From Acidisoma sp. L85 (lineage in GTDB: Bacteria > Pseudomonadota > Alphaproteobacteria > Acetobacterales > Acetobacteraceae), in the NCBI RefSeq assembly GCF_009765865.1, contig NZ_LMUQ01000061.1, positions 1 to 50,067 of the forward strand: 50,067 nt of DNA. The letters run 5' to 3'. Below are positions 33,641 through 43,173 of the stretch, in pieces (position 1 is the stretch's first letter; each line of letters opens with the position of its first letter). The notes beneath the pieces were generated by a model. The model saw only the letters and a list, made by a program, of their open reading frames with translations, was not told the DNA's origin and searched no databases. The translations under genes and the position numbers were made by a program.

Positions 33641-34600
33641 ATGCCCGTTAACGCCTTCATCTTCCCGGGTCAGGGGAGCCAGTCCGTCGGTATGGGGCAA
33701 GACCTCGCCGCCGCTTTCGGCGCGGCCCGGGACGTCTTCGACGAGGTGGACGAGACACTCGGACAACGTCTCTCCAAGCTGATGTTCGAGGGACCGACCG
33801 AGGAACTCACCCTCACCGAAAATGCCCAGCCCGCGCTGATGGCCGTCTCCCTCGCCGTCATGCGGGTACTGGAGCGCGAGGGCGGCCTCGTTCTGCCGCA
33901 GAAGGCAGCCCTCGTCGCCGGCCACTCGCTTGGCGAATACAGCGCGCTCGCAGCTGCGGGCAGCCTCCAATTGGCCGAGACCGCGCGGCTGCTACGCCTT
34001 CGCGGGACCGCGATGCAACGCGCGGTTCCCGCGGGAGAAGGCGCCATGGCGGCTCTCCTCGGCACTGAACTCGAACAGGCCGCCGAGATCTGCCGCGAGG
34101 CAGCCACCGACCCGGAGACCGGTGCTCATCAGGTCGTGCAGCCAGCCAATGACAATGGCGGCGGCCAGGTCGTCATCTCGGGGCATAAGGCTGCGGTGGA
34201 GCGCGCTATCGAGATTTCGCGGGCGCGCGGCATCAAGCGCGCCATGCTTTTGCCGGTCTCTGCCCCCTTCCACTGCGCCCTCATGGCGCCCGCTGCCGAT
34301 GCCATGGCAGAGGCGCTCGCCACCGCCGCGATCACGGCCCCGCTCGTGCCGGTTGTCGCGAATGTCTCCGCCGCCAAGGCGACGGACCCGGCCGCCATCC
34401 GGACACTGCTGGTCGAGCAGGTGACGGGCCTCGTGCGCTGGCGGGAGAGCGTGCAGGCCATGGTGTCCATGGGCGTCGACACCTTCATTGAGATCGGAGC
34501 GGGCCGGGTTCTCGCCGGTCTCGTCCGCCGCATCGCGCCGGAGGCGACAACTCGCTCCATCGGCACGCCGGCGGAGATCGAGGATTTCCTCAAAGGCTAA
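33641..34600 (+). CDS. fabD: Malonyl-CoA:ACP S-malonyltransferase
   Basis: FabD loads malonyl groups onto acyl carrier protein in fatty acid synthesis. The 319-residue protein has IFPGQGSQSVGMG at the start, the nucleophile motif AGHSLGEYSAL, the malonyl-binding arginine region RLRGTAMQ, and the catalytic histidine in SAPFHCALM. ATG at 33641 has GAAGGA upstream; the frame continues 70 codons further 5' without family sequence. fabG, acpP and fabF follow on the same strand. Confidence 0.96.
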   Translation: MPVNAFIFPGQGSQSVGMGQDLAAAFGAARDVFDEVDETLGQRLSKLMFEGPTEELTLTENAQPALMAVSLAVMRVLEREGGLVLPQKAALVAGHSLGEYSALAAAGSLQLAETARLLRLRGTAMQRAVPAGEGAMAALLGTELEQAAEICREAATDPETGAHQVVQPANDNGGGQVVISGHKAAVERAIEISRARGIKRAMLLPVSAPFHCALMAPAADAMAEALATAAITAPLVPVVANVSAAKATDPAAIRTLLVEQVTGLVRWRESVQAMVSMGVDTFIEIGAGRVLAGLVRRIAPEATTRSIGTPAEIEDFLKG

Positions 34601-34668
34601 AACACCCCGCACGGATTGCGTCGCTGGCGCACCATGCGGCCTCAATCGAAATGATTAAGGGAGCGGAC

Positions 34669-35406
34669 ATGTTCGATCTCAGCGGAAAAACCGCCCTCGT
34701 AACGGGCGCCTCGGGCGGCATCGGCGGCGCCATAGCGCGCGCCCTCCACGCCCAAGGCGCCGCGGTCGCCCTCTCCGGCACCCGTCAGGCGCCTCTCGAC
34801 GCCCTGGCGGGTGAATTGGGCGAGCGTGTCGCCGTCTGCCCAGCCGATCTGCGCGACTCAGCCGCGCCCGATGCCCTTGTGGCAACAGCCGAAGCGGCCC
34901 TCGGCCCCCTTGCCATCCTCGTCAACAATGCCGGCTTCACGCGGGACATGCTGGCGATGCGCATGACCGATGAGGACTGGCAGAGCGTGCTGGATGTCGA
35001 TCTCGCGGCACCCTTCCGCCTCATCCGCGCCGCCATGAAAGGCATGCTGCGCCGCCGGGCAGGCCGGATCATCAATATCGCCAGCATCGTCGGCGTCACT
35101 GGCAATGCCGGCCAGGCCAATTATTCCGCCGCCAAGGCTGGAATGATCGGCATGACCAAGTCACTCGCGCAGGAAATCGCTAGCCGTGGCGTAACGGTCA
35201 ATGTCATCGCCCCAGGCTTCATCGAAACGGCAATGACCGCCGGCCTCCCCGAGGCGCATAAAACCAAACTGCTCGGCGCCATCCCGCTCGGCCGCATGGG
35301 GAAGCCTGAGGACATCGCTGCCGCCGCCGTCTATCTCGCCGCGGAGGAGAGCGCCTGGGTCACCGGCGCCACCATTCACGTCAATGGCGGGATGGCGATG
35401 ATCTGA
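34669..35406 (+). CDS. fabG: 3-oxoacyl-ACP reductase
   Basis: A 245-residue short-chain dehydrogenase that reduces 3-oxoacyl-ACP with NADPH. The cofactor loop is TGASGGIGGAIAR, the NNAG motif is VNNAGFTRD, and the catalytic residues are Ser in NIASIVGVTG and Tyr-Lys in QANYSAAKAG. ATG at 34669 (MFDLSGKTAL) has GGGAG upstream and is preferred to an in-frame ATG six codons earlier. It lies 68 bp after fabD. Confidence 0.95.
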   Translation: MFDLSGKTALVTGASGGIGGAIARALHAQGAAVALSGTRQAPLDALAGELGERVAVCPADLRDSAAPDALVATAEAALGPLAILVNNAGFTRDMLAMRMTDEDWQSVLDVDLAAPFRLIRAAMKGMLRRRAGRIINIASIVGVTGNAGQANYSAAKAGMIGMTKSLAQEIASRGVTVNVIAPGFIETAMTAGLPEAHKTKLLGAIPLGRMGKPEDIAAAAVYLAAEESAWVTGATIHVNGGMAMI

Positions 35407-35452
35407 GTCGGGCCGCGACGGCCAGGGGCTTAGGTTTGCTCACCCCGGGCTG

Positions 35453-35481
35453 TTGGCGACCTAATTAAAACCGTGCTAAGC
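35453..35481 (+). promoter_or_regulatory. Candidate acpP promoter
   Basis: TTGGCG (35453-35458), a 17-base AT-rich spacer and CTAAGC (35476-35481) lie about 115 bases before acpP. A CCCCG/CGGGG hairpin (35483-35498) follows at the start of the predicted leader. A separate promoter would fit the high ACP levels that cells need. The gap 35407-35596 has no gene. Confidence 0.4.
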
Positions 35482-35596
35482 GCCCCGCTGTTCCGGGGTG
35501 CATCGTCGGGAAGGTCGGCGGGTGCTCCGGCCCGGCGCTTGCCCCCAAGGCGTTTGGATTGTCATCAATAGCCGCCAGGCAGGAGTTTCGAGGTCC

Positions 35597-35836
35597 ATGA
35601 GCGAAGTCGCCGACAAGGTGAAGAAGATCGTGGTGGAACATCTGGGCGTGGAGGAGTCGAAGGTGACTCCCGAAGCGTCCTTCATCGACGATCTCGGCGC
35701 GGACAGCCTCGACACGGTCGAGCTTGTCATGGCTTTCGAAGAAGCCTTCAGCGTCGAAATCCCCGAGGATGCCGCCGAGAAGATCAGCACCGTCAAGGAT
35801 GCGATCGACTACATCGAGAAGCAGAAGGCCGCCTGA
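35597..35836 (+). CDS. acpP: Acyl carrier protein
   Basis: A 79-residue acidic carrier protein. The phosphopantetheine attachment serine is in [15 protein letters not shown], and helices before and after match bacterial AcpP. It carries the growing acyl chain between fatty acid synthase enzymes. ATG at 35597 follows GAGGTCC. It sits between fabG and fabF in the usual order. Confidence 0.97.
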   Translation: MSEVADKVKKIVVEHLGVEESKVTPEASFIDDLGADSLDTVELVMAFEEAFSVEIPEDAAEKISTVKDAIDYIEKQKAA

Positions 35837-35849
35837 CGGCAGCTTCCAG

Positions 35850-37136
35850 ATGACCGGCTTGAGAACGATTGAGCTGCGCCGCGTCGTCGTCACCGGGATG
35901 GGCATCGTATGCCCCCTGGGAGTCGGCGTGGAGCATGTCTGGCAGAGGCTGATCCGGGGCGACTCGGGCATTTCAGCGATTCAAAGCTTCGACGTGACCG
36001 ACCTCCCCGCGAAAGTCGCCGGGGAAGTCCCGGCCGGAGTCCGCGCGGAGGGTGGTCTCGACCTCAACGAGTGGGTTCCGATCAAGGACCAGAAGAAGAT
36101 GGATCGCTTTATCCATCTTGGCATGGCCGCGGCGATCGAGGCCGTCGAGGATTCCGGCTGGATGCCGACCGACGAGGAAGATCGCTGCGTCACGGGCGTG
36201 ATGATCGGCTCCGGAATAGGCGGCCTGCAGGCCATCGCCGATGCCGCGGTCCAGGTGCATCAGGGGAAGGTCCGGCGGCTTTCGCCTTTCTTCATTCCAT
36301 CCGCCCTCATCAACCTGGTCTCCGGCCATGTTTCCATCCGCTACGGCTTCAAGGGTCCCAACCACTCGGCGGTGACGGCCTGCGCCACCGGCGTCCATGC
36401 CATTGGCGACGCCGCACGGCTGATTTCGCTCGGCGATGCCGATGTCATGGTCGCCGGCGGGGCCGAGGCCGCCATCTGCGCGCTGGGCATCGGCGGCTTC
36501 TGCGCCTCGCGTGCCCTATCGACCGGTTTCAACGCCGAACCGGCCCGCGCGTCGCGTCCCTGGGACAAGGATCGTGACGGTTTCGTGATGGGTGAAGGCG
36601 CCGGCGTGCTGGTGCTCGAGGAATACGAACACGCGAAGGCGCGCGGCGCGAAGATCTACGCCGAGATCGGCGGCTACGGCCTCTCGGGCGACGCGCATCA
36701 CATCACGGCGCCAGCCGAAGGCCATGACGGCGCTTTTCGCGCCATGAAGGCGGCGCTGAAGAACGGCCAGGTCGATCCATCCGAGATCCAATACGTCAAT
36801 GCCCACGGCACCTCGACGCCGCTCGGCGACGACCTGGAACTCTCCGCGGTCGAGCGTTTCTTCGGCGACAATGCCCGCGGCCTCGCCATGTCCTCGACTA
36901 AATCGGCGACCGGTCATCTGCTTGGCGCCGCCGGGGCAATCGAGGCAATCTTCTCGATCCTCGCCATCCGGGACGGGGTGGCGCCACCGACCCTCAATCT
37001 CGACGAGCCAAGCGTGCCGAGTGTGATCGACCGCGTCGCCAATACGGCGCAGCAGCGGCCGATCAAGGTCGCGCTGTCGAATAGCTTCGGCTTCGGCGGC
37101 ACCAACGCCAGCGTGATCTTCCGCGCTGCCGCCTAA
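35850..37136 (+). CDS. fabF: 3-oxoacyl-ACP synthase II
   Basis: FabF condenses malonyl-ACP with acyl-ACP and shapes chain length and unsaturation. The 428-residue protein has the catalytic Cys in TACATGVHAIGDAA, the first active His in VNAHGTSTPLGD, and Lys-His in SATGHLLGAAGA, with the terminal SFGFGGTNAS. ATG at 35850 lies 13 bases after acpP; the frame is open into acpP but without family sequence. mltG-coding sequence begins at or just before its stop. Confidence 0.96.
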   Translation: MTGLRTIELRRVVVTGMGIVCPLGVGVEHVWQRLIRGDSGISAIQSFDVTDLPAKVAGEVPAGVRAEGGLDLNEWVPIKDQKKMDRFIHLGMAAAIEAVEDSGWMPTDEEDRCVTGVMIGSGIGGLQAIADAAVQVHQGKVRRLSPFFIPSALINLVSGHVSIRYGFKGPNHSAVTACATGVHAIGDAARLISLGDADVMVAGGAEAAICALGIGGFCASRALSTGFNAEPARASRPWDKDRDGFVMGEGAGVLVLEEYEHAKARGAKIYAEIGGYGLSGDAHHITAPAEGHDGAFRAMKAALKNGQVDPSEIQYVNAHGTSTPLGDDLELSAVERFFGDNARGLAMSSTKSATGHLLGAAGAIEAIFSILAIRDGVAPPTLNLDEPSVPSVIDRVANTAQQRPIKVALSNSFGFGGTNASVIFRAAA

Positions 37137-37278
37137 CCGCCGAAGCTCCCCCATCGGCCGGATCGCGAAATGGGTCCTGCCTCTGGCGGTACTCCTCGCT
37201 GTCATCGGGACGGCGCGGGGATTCATCCGCCAGAGCTGGTCGGGCTTCGGTCCCCTCCCGGCCACCACCGCCCTTGTC

Positions 37279-38121
37279 GTGCCGCATGCGGACACCGCCC
37301 AGCTTGCCGATCTGCTGCAACAACGGCAGGTGGTGGATAACGCGCTGATTTTCCGCATCGCGGTGCTGATCACCAGCCGCGACGGCGCGCTGCATGCCGG
37401 CGAATTCAGCTTTCCCGCCCATGCCCGGCTCTCCGATGTGCTTGCGATCCTCCGGCACGGCCGCCAGGTCGAGCATCACGTCACCATCCCGGAGGGCCTA
37501 ACGGCGACAGCCATCGCCACGCTCGTCAATCAGGCGCCCGCGATGCGGGGCAAAGTCTCGCCGCCCGCCGAAGGCGCTGTCCTGCCGAACACCTACGACT
37601 ATCTCTATGACGCCGAGCGCCCGGCATTGCTCTCACGCGCGGAAGCCGCTCTGGACTCGGCGCTTGCCACCGCTTGGACAGCCCGCGCGCCAAATTTGCC
37701 GCTCACCTCGCCGCAAGAGGCCGTGACGCTCGCCAGCATCGTGGAGCGGGAGACGGCCAAGCCCGATGAGCGGTCAATGGTCGCCGCCGTCTATCTCAAC
37801 CGTCTGAAGCTGGGCATGCCGCTGCAGGCCGACCCGACGGTCATCTACGGCCTGAGCAAGGGCGCCGGCGTGCTTCCTCGGCCGCTGACCCATGCCGACC
37901 TCGCGACGCCCGACCTCTACAACACCTATGTGCGGACCGGCCTGCCGCCGGGGCCGATCGCCGCGCCCGGCATTGCGTCGATCCAAGCCGTGCTGCATCC
38001 CGCGCAGTCCGACGCGCTCTACTTCGTCGCCGATGGCACCGGGGGCCACGCCTTCAGCCACGACTATGCGGGGCAGGTGCGCAACATCGAAAAGCGCCGC
38101 AAGGAAACGGCGGCGCCGTAA
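37279..38121 (+). CDS. mltG: Endolytic peptidoglycan transglycosylase, MltG type (start uncertain)
   Basis: MltG cleaves nascent glycan strands at the inner membrane. The part from GTG 37279 is 280 residues and has TLASIVERETAKPDE with catalytic Glu156, the ADPTVIYG and LYNTYVRTGLPPGPIA motifs, and a final AFSHDYAGQ segment. The reading frame is open and family-like upstream: from about 37138 it encodes a basic stretch, a hydrophobic span (KWVLPLAVLLAVIG) and FIRQSWSGFGPL, as expected for the membrane anchor. No ATG, GTG or TTG is in frame there. The true start may be a rare codon such as CTG 37126 overlapping fabF, so the given start is a minimum. Confidence 0.85.
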   Translation: MPHADTAQLADLLQQRQVVDNALIFRIAVLITSRDGALHAGEFSFPAHARLSDVLAILRHGRQVEHHVTIPEGLTATAIATLVNQAPAMRGKVSPPAEGAVLPNTYDYLYDAERPALLSRAEAALDSALATAWTARAPNLPLTSPQEAVTLASIVERETAKPDERSMVAAVYLNRLKLGMPLQADPTVIYGLSKGAGVLPRPLTHADLATPDLYNTYVRTGLPPGPIAAPGIASIQAVLHPAQSDALYFVADGTGGHAFSHDYAGQVRNIEKRRKETAAP

Positions 38122-38123
38122 TC

Positions 38124-38438
38124 CTACTTCGGCACCACGTTCGGATTGCCCCCCGGCGAACCGGCTGGCGGAAAGACCGGCATATTGCTCGGCGCCAACG
38201 GCTTGATAACCGGCATCCTGCTGTTCACCGAGGGCACGATCACACCATTGACGGAGCCGGGCGCCGTGATCGCTGGCGCGCCAGGATTGACGAGGTTCGG
38301 ATGGGCGGGATCCTGCGGAGCGGGAGGTGCCGTCACCATCGGCTTGTAGGAATTCGGCATCTGCGCCCCCGCCGCCATCGGCATTGCCGCCCCTAGGCCG
38401 ATCAGGCCGCAAAGCACTATCGTCTTTCGAGCGATCAT
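38124..38438 (-). CDS. Small Pro-rich secreted protein of unknown function
   Basis: A 104-residue protein I do not recognise. It has a clear signal peptide (MIARKTIVLCGLIGLGAAM, cleavage near AGA) and a mature part rich in Pro, Ala, Asn and Val, with repeated short Pro-Ala stretches and no cysteines after cleavage. ATG at 38438 follows GGGAG at a proper distance, which supports it as a real gene. Its stop is two bases from the convergent mltG stop. Probably periplasmic and partly unstructured. Confidence 0.65.
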   Translation of the reverse strand: MIARKTIVLCGLIGLGAAMPMAAGAQMPNSYKPMVTAPPAPQDPAHPNLVNPGAPAITAPGSVNGVIVPSVNSRMPVIKPLAPSNMPVFPPAGSPGGNPNVVPK

Positions 38439-38516
38439 CGTTTTCTCCCAAGCCGCGAGTCCGCCGGAGCATAAAGGCTTCCGGCGCGGATAAGTTTCAG
38501 ATGGCCGTGTGCGCCG

Positions 38517-41030
38517 TCAGCCATTCTCCGCGCGTAGACGCGGCGCGGCTGGCAGGCGAAGTACCCGCTCGGTTGCGAGAAAGCCAAGCATCACCATCGT
38601 GACAATGCTGATCACTATGGTCATCACCATAATCCCCGGCAGAAAATGCCATTCGGTGTGAAACACTTCCCGAATGGTGACCATCGCCGCGAGATCGCCC
38701 AGCACCGCCGCAGCGATGCCCGCCGCGCCACCTGCCACCGCGAATTCCGTGAGCCAGGCCAAACGGATCTGCGCGCGCCGCGCGCCCAGCGTCTTGAGGA
38801 TCACCGACTCGGCGATCCGCGCCTCCCGCTCCACCGCAATGGCGCTGACGAGCACCAGCCCGCCCGCCAGAAGCGCGACCAGACCGACCAGGCTGACCGC
38901 CGTGCCGATCTGGCCCAGGAGGCCAGCCAGACCACGCAACACCGCGCCGACATCGATGCCGGTCACGCCAGGCAATGCATCCGTCACCGCCGCCAGCACG
39001 CGCCCCTCCTGCCCCGGTGGCGTGCGAAGCGTCGCGATCATCGTATGCGGGGCACCCGCAAAGGGGTCCGGCGTGGCGACGAAGAAGAAATTGAGCTGCA
39101 GCGATTGCCAGTGGATATCTCGCAGATTGGCGATGCGAAGGTCGAAGCTGCGGCCGAGCACACTCACCGGCAGCAAATCCCCGACACCGATCCCCCAACT
39201 CCGCGCCACCCGCGCATCGAAGGACACGAGCGGCGGCCCGATATAGTCAGCCGCCCACCAATGCCCGGCGACAAGACGCGTCCCCGCTGGCGGCGCGGCA
39301 GCGAAACTCAGCCCCACATCGCTGCGCAGCGGCCAGTCGGTGCCGGAGGGAGCATGAAATTGCGCGACCGGAACGCCGCGTACCGCGAGAATGCGGGCGC
39401 GAAGACTAGGGAGCGCCGCCAGATCATAGGCTCCCGCCGCGCGCGCCACCGTCTCGAACTTGGGGAGGTCAGCCGGCTGCACGTCGATGAAGTAGAAACT
39501 TGGCGCCCGACTAGGCAGCGCCCCGGTGAACTCGGCGACCAGATTGGCGCGTATCTCGGCGACCGCCACCAGCACCGTCAGTCCAGCGCCAAGCGAGAGC
39601 AGCATCAGCGGCAAGGAGGAAGCCGGTCCATGCAGCCGGCGCAACCCGAAGGCCAGCGCCGCCGATCTCGGGCGTGGCAAGCGGGCCAGCGCCCTCATAA
39701 GAAGCCACGCCACACCGCGCAGCAGCAGCAGCGTCGCGGCGGTTCCGGCGCAGAAGCCGAGCGCGATCACCGGCCGCGGCACCGAAACGGCGGCGAGCCC
39801 GACCAGCAGCGCAAGGCAGAAGCCTTCCGCCAGTGCGAACTGCAGGGTCCAGGGCAGACGCTGCGGCAGAACCGCCGCCCGGAACAGTGCCGCGCCCGAG
39901 ATCGCCGACGCGCGCCGCAACGGCGGCATCGCGAAGACAAGGGCCACCAGCAGCCCGAACGCCGCCGCAAGAGCCAAAGGCAATGAGTAAAGTGCGAGAT
40001 TTGCCGGCACCGGCAGCTGGTTCCGCAACAGCGGCAGAACCAGCAACGGCGCCAGCCCACCGACCACCAGTCCGAGCAGAATCCCCGGCAGCCCGAGCAA
40101 CGCCAGCTCGAAGCCCAACACAGCGCTCATCAACTGCGCGGAGGCGCCGAGACAGCGCAGTGTCGCGATGCTGCGCGCCCTCGCGGCAAGCCATGCCTCG
40201 ACGCCATTCGCCACGCCGATTCCGCCGACCAGCAGCGCCCCCAGGCCGAGCAGGATCATGAACAACGCGGCCTGATCGACGAAACGCGTTATATCGGGCG
40301 CCGCCTCGCCAACGCCGCGCACGCGCCAGGCCGCCACCGGAAAGGTCTTTGCGAGATCGGCCGTGACCCGCTCCGGCGCGAGACCGGCGGGCAACGCCAC
40401 CTGCAATGCGTAGGTCGCGAGGCTACCGGAAGCCAACAGGCTGCTATTGCGCAGGGTATCGAGCGGCACCAGCGCTTTAACCCCGAAGAGCTGGCTGTCC
40501 GATATGCGGTCGGGCGCATCAACTATCTTGCCGAGGTAGCGTAACGGGACACCGCCGAGCGTCACCCGGTCGCCAGGTTTGAGGCCGAGCGTATCAGCGG
40601 CTGTCGGGTCCAACAGCAATCCCGGCAAGGCGCCGGACGCCAACAGTTCTGAGAATCCCCCGGCAGGCGCGGTCGTCACGCGTCCCAGCAACGGCCAAGT
40701 GGGACTGACCGCCTCAACCGCTGCCAATAAGCGCCGGCCCGAGGGGGCGACGAGGATTGACCGTGTCCGCACCGTCTCCGAAAGCCGCCCATGACGCGCC
40801 AAGAACCAATCGCTCAGCGCCGGCGGCAACGCTCCACTGCCAGTGGAAATGGCGAGATCGCCACCCAGAATAGCCCGGCCATCCTGCGCCAGACCCTGGT
40901 TGATCGCCGCCCGCAGGGAGCCGACGCCCGCGATGGCGGCGACACCCACGGCCAGGCAGAGCACGACAATGAGCAGCCCTCGCCGCCCGCCGCGCAGGTC
41001 GCGCAGCGCAAGCCGCCAAGCGAGGCGCAT
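38517..41030 (-). CDS. ybbP: FtsX-family ABC transporter permease, YbbP type
   Basis: An 837-residue membrane protein with the layout of YbbP/MacB-type permeases: one N-terminal span, a large periplasmic domain, three central spans (about 255-385), further spans, a second periplasmic domain and three C-terminal spans. Visible pieces are LALRDLRGGRRGLL at the start, ARARSIATLRCLGAS and a matching EARIAESVILKTLGARRAQI in the second half, the repeated cytoplasmic motif of FtsX domains. ATG at 41030 shares a base with the ybbA stop; a GTG one codon earlier is possible. With YbbA it likely extracts a lipophilic substrate. The divergent tesA-type esterase is a common partner. Confidence 0.9.
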   Translation of the reverse strand: MRLAWRLALRDLRGGRRGLLIVVLCLAVGVAAIAGVGSLRAAINQGLAQDGRAILGGDLAISTGSGALPPALSDWFLARHGRLSETVRTRSILVAPSGRRLLAAVEAVSPTWPLLGRVTTAPAGGFSELLASGALPGLLLDPTAADTLGLKPGDRVTLGGVPLRYLGKIVDAPDRISDSQLFGVKALVPLDTLRNSSLLASGSLATYALQVALPAGLAPERVTADLAKTFPVAAWRVRGVGEAAPDITRFVDQAALFMILLGLGALLVGGIGVANGVEAWLAARARSIATLRCLGASAQLMSAVLGFELALLGLPGILLGLVVGGLAPLLVLPLLRNQLPVPANLALYSLPLALAAAFGLLVALVFAMPPLRRASAISGAALFRAAVLPQRLPWTLQFALAEGFCLALLVGLAAVSVPRPVIALGFCAGTAATLLLLRGVAWLLMRALARLPRPRSAALAFGLRRLHGPASSLPLMLLSLGAGLTVLVAVAEIRANLVAEFTGALPSRAPSFYFIDVQPADLPKFETVARAAGAYDLAALPSLRARILAVRGVPVAQFHAPSGTDWPLRSDVGLSFAAAPPAGTRLVAGHWWAADYIGPPLVSFDARVARSWGIGVGDLLPVSVLGRSFDLRIANLRDIHWQSLQLNFFFVATPDPFAGAPHTMIATLRTPPGQEGRVLAAVTDALPGVTGIDVGAVLRGLAGLLGQIGTAVSLVGLVALLAGGLVLVSAIAVEREARIAESVILKTLGARRAQIRLAWLTEFAVAGGAAGIAAAVLGDLAAMVTIREVFHTEWHFLPGIMVMTIVISIVTMVMLGFLATERVLRLPAAPRLRAENG

Positions 41031-41755
41031 CACGCGATGCGGCCGTTTTTCAGGGTGACGATGCGGCCACAGCGCGCGGCAATGCCGGGATCATGGGTGA
41101 TGAGCATCAAGGTCGTGCCGCCCTCGGCACAGAGTGCGAAGAGCAAATCCATCACGCTGCGGCCAGTTTCGACGTCAAGACTGCCGGTCGGTTCATCCGC
41201 CAACAACAGGCGCGGCCGCGGCGCGAAGGCTCGGGCGATCGCCACGCGCTGCTGCTCGCCGCCGGAGAGCTGAGCCGGTCTATGATGTAAGCGATGACCC
41301 AATCCGACCTGTTCCAGCGCCCCAGCCGCGACCTGTGCGGCATCCGCCCGCCCCGCGAGTTCGAGCGGCACAGCGACATTCTCCGCCGCCGTCATAGTGG
41401 GGATGAGATGGAACGACTGGAACACGATACCGAGGTTCCGCAGGCGAAAGAGCGCCCGCGCCTCCTCGTCCAGCGCTTCCAGCGCCTGACCCGCCACCCG
41501 GATGCCGCCGCCGCTCCCCCGCTCCAGGCCGGCGATCACCATCAGCAGGCTGGTCTTGCCCGAGCCGGAGGGGCCAAGCACCCCCACGCTCTCGCCAGCG
41601 GCGATATCGAGGTCCAGCCCCTGAAGAATGGCGACCGCGCCGGTGGAGGTCGGGATGGTCAGCCGCAAGTCGCGAAGGGCGACGATCGGGGTTCCCTCCT
41701 CGCGCGAGATTGCGGGACCGGCGGGCAGAGGATTTCGTCTCGACATGCCGGACAT
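41030..41755 (-). CDS. ybbA: ABC transporter ATP-binding protein, YbbA/LolD type
   Basis: A 241-residue ATPase with Walker [13 protein letters not shown], signature [15 protein letters not shown] and Walker [12 protein letters not shown], close to YbbA/LolD/MacB ATPases. It overlaps ybbP by a few bases. I chose ATG at 41755; ATG 41746 is also possible, and neither has a good ribosome site. The open frame extends to 42535 over the divergent esterase gene, and that extension is not coding. It probably drives YbbP. Confidence 0.88.
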   Translation of the reverse strand: MSGMSRRNPLPAGPAISREEGTPIVALRDLRLTIPTSTGAVAILQGLDLDIAAGESVGVLGPSGSGKTSLLMVIAGLERGSGGGIRVAGQALEALDEEARALFRLRNLGIVFQSFHLIPTMTAAENVAVPLELAGRADAAQVAAGALEQVGLGHRLHHRPAQLSGGEQQRVAIARAFAPRPRLLLADEPTGSLDVETGRSVMDLLFALCAEGGTTLMLITHDPGIAARCGRIVTLKNGRIA

Positions 41756-41950
41756 CTGGTGTCGAGGAGGGCATCCGCCATCGTATTGGCGGACAACGCG
41801 GTCATTCGTCGATGGTGGGAAGACAGTCCTTCGCGGCAACCGGTAACTTGTGCTCTGTCCCACCGAAAGACGATTAGCCCGGAGTTGTGCGGGCACGGCG
41901 CGCGCTCTTCTATTGCGGCAGACTGACATACATCGATCTTGAGGGATGAA

Positions 41951-42643
41951 GTGAATCAGACAGCCCGTCTCGCCAGCCGAATTCTGCTTGCTGCCCTGAT
42001 GGCGGCGGTGGCTCCGTGGCCGCAGCAGGCGGCGAAGGCGGCGACCGCAGGGGCACCGGTGCGATTGCTCGTCCTCGGCGACTCCCTCACTGCCGGCTAT
42101 GGCCTGCCCGTTGAGGACGGTTTCCAGGCTCGCCTCGCGGCGGCTTTGAAGGCTCAGGGCGCGTTGGTCACGCTCGTCGACGCGGCGGTCAGCGGCGATA
42201 CCACCTCCGACGGGGCGGCCAGGCTTGGCTGGGTGCTGGGCGGCGGTCCGGTCGACGCGGCACTGATCGAGCTCGGCGGCAATGACGGGCTGCGCGGCCT
42301 CGACCCCGCCCTCATGCAGCACGCGATGACCCAGATTCTCGATGCGCTGGCGGCCAAGCATATCCCGGTGCTGCTCAGCGGCATGCTCGCACCACCCAAT
42401 CTCGGAGCCGACTACGACAACCGTTTCCGTGCCGTCTTCACTGAACTCGGGAAGCGGCCGGACGTGATCTTCGACCCCTTCTTTCTGCAGGGCCTCATCG
42501 GGCATCCCGAACTGACCCAGGCTGATGGCATCCATCCCAATGCGGCGGGCGTGAAAATCGAGGTGGCGCGGTTATTGCCGCTGGTCCTGCAACTCGTGGC
42601 GCGCGCCAAGGCGCAGGAGACCGCGAAGGCGCCGGCCGGATGA
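41951..42643 (+). CDS. tesA: GDSL-type arylesterase / acyl-CoA thioesterase I (TesA)
   Basis: An SGNH-fold lipolytic enzyme of about 230 residues, exported by an N-terminal signal (NQTARLASRILLAALMAAV, cleavage near AAKAA). The four blocks are visible: LVLGDSLTAGYGL with catalytic Ser, a Gly in DAAVSGDTT, ELGGNDGLRGL with Asn, and DGIHPNAAG with catalytic Asp-His. GTG at 41951 with GAGGGA just upstream is preferred to a TTG four codons earlier. It diverges from ybbA-ybbP, as in other Proteobacteria, and thpR overlaps its stop. Confidence 0.93.
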   Translation: MNQTARLASRILLAALMAAVAPWPQQAAKAATAGAPVRLLVLGDSLTAGYGLPVEDGFQARLAAALKAQGALVTLVDAAVSGDTTSDGAARLGWVLGGGPVDAALIELGGNDGLRGLDPALMQHAMTQILDALAAKHIPVLLSGMLAPPNLGADYDNRFRAVFTELGKRPDVIFDPFFLQGLIGHPELTQADGIHPNAAGVKIEVARLLPLVLQLVARAKAQETAKAPAG

Positions 42644-43173
42644 GGCTCTTCGTCGCTTTGGATCTACCCTGGCCGCTGCGGGAACGGCTGGCGTCGCTCG
42701 CCACCGGCATACCCGGCGCGCGCTGGGTCAGCCGCGAAAACCTGCACCTTACTCTCCGCTTCATCGGCGAGGTGCCACCCTGGCGCGCCGAGGAGATCGA
42801 CCTCGCGCTGCATGGCCTGCGCGGCCGCGGCTTCAACCTGACTTTGGCCGGCGCCGGACTGTTTGAACGCGGCGGCCGCGTCACCTCCCTCTATGCGGGC
42901 ATTGAGCGGTCGCCGCCGCTCGAATTGCTGCAAACGAAGATCGAGACAGCGTTGCAGCGGGCAGGGCTGGAACCGGAACGACGACGATTTCTTGCCCACG
43001 TCACGCTTGCCCGCATGGATCAGCCGCCGAGCGAGAAAATCACCGGCTTCGTCCAGCAGAACAACCTCTTCCGATCAGAAGCTTTCGCGGTCGATCGCGT
43101 CACATTATTCAGCTCGCAGCTCACCAGCACTTCGCCGATCTACACTGCCGAAACGGAGTATCTTCTGGACTGA
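42640..43173 (+). CDS. thpR: RNA 2',3'-cyclic phosphodiesterase
   Basis: A 177-residue 2H phosphoesterase of the ThpR/LigT family, acting on RNA 2',3'-cyclic phosphate ends. Both catalytic HxTx motifs are present, HLTL (His36) and HVTL (His120), with the MRLFVALDLP start typical of the family. The ATG overlaps the tesA stop as ATGA. Its physiological substrate in bacteria is not settled. The 218 bp after it show no convincing gene. Confidence 0.93.
   Translation: MRLFVALDLPWPLRERLASLATGIPGARWVSRENLHLTLRFIGEVPPWRAEEIDLALHGLRGRGFNLTLAGAGLFERGGRVTSLYAGIERSPPLELLQTKIETALQRAGLEPERRRFLAHVTLARMDQPPSEKITGFVQQNNLFRSEAFAVDRVTLFSSQLTSTSPIYTAETEYLLD

Noticed and set aside
38646-39986. A 446-residue plus-strand open frame opposite ybbP
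   Set aside because: Extreme Arg/Gln/His content and no recognisable domain; the opposite strand encodes a full FtsX-type permease.
41756-42535. N-terminal extension of ybbA to 42535
   Set aside because: The extension lies antisense to the tesA-type esterase and shows no ABC sequence; real ybbA starts near 41755.
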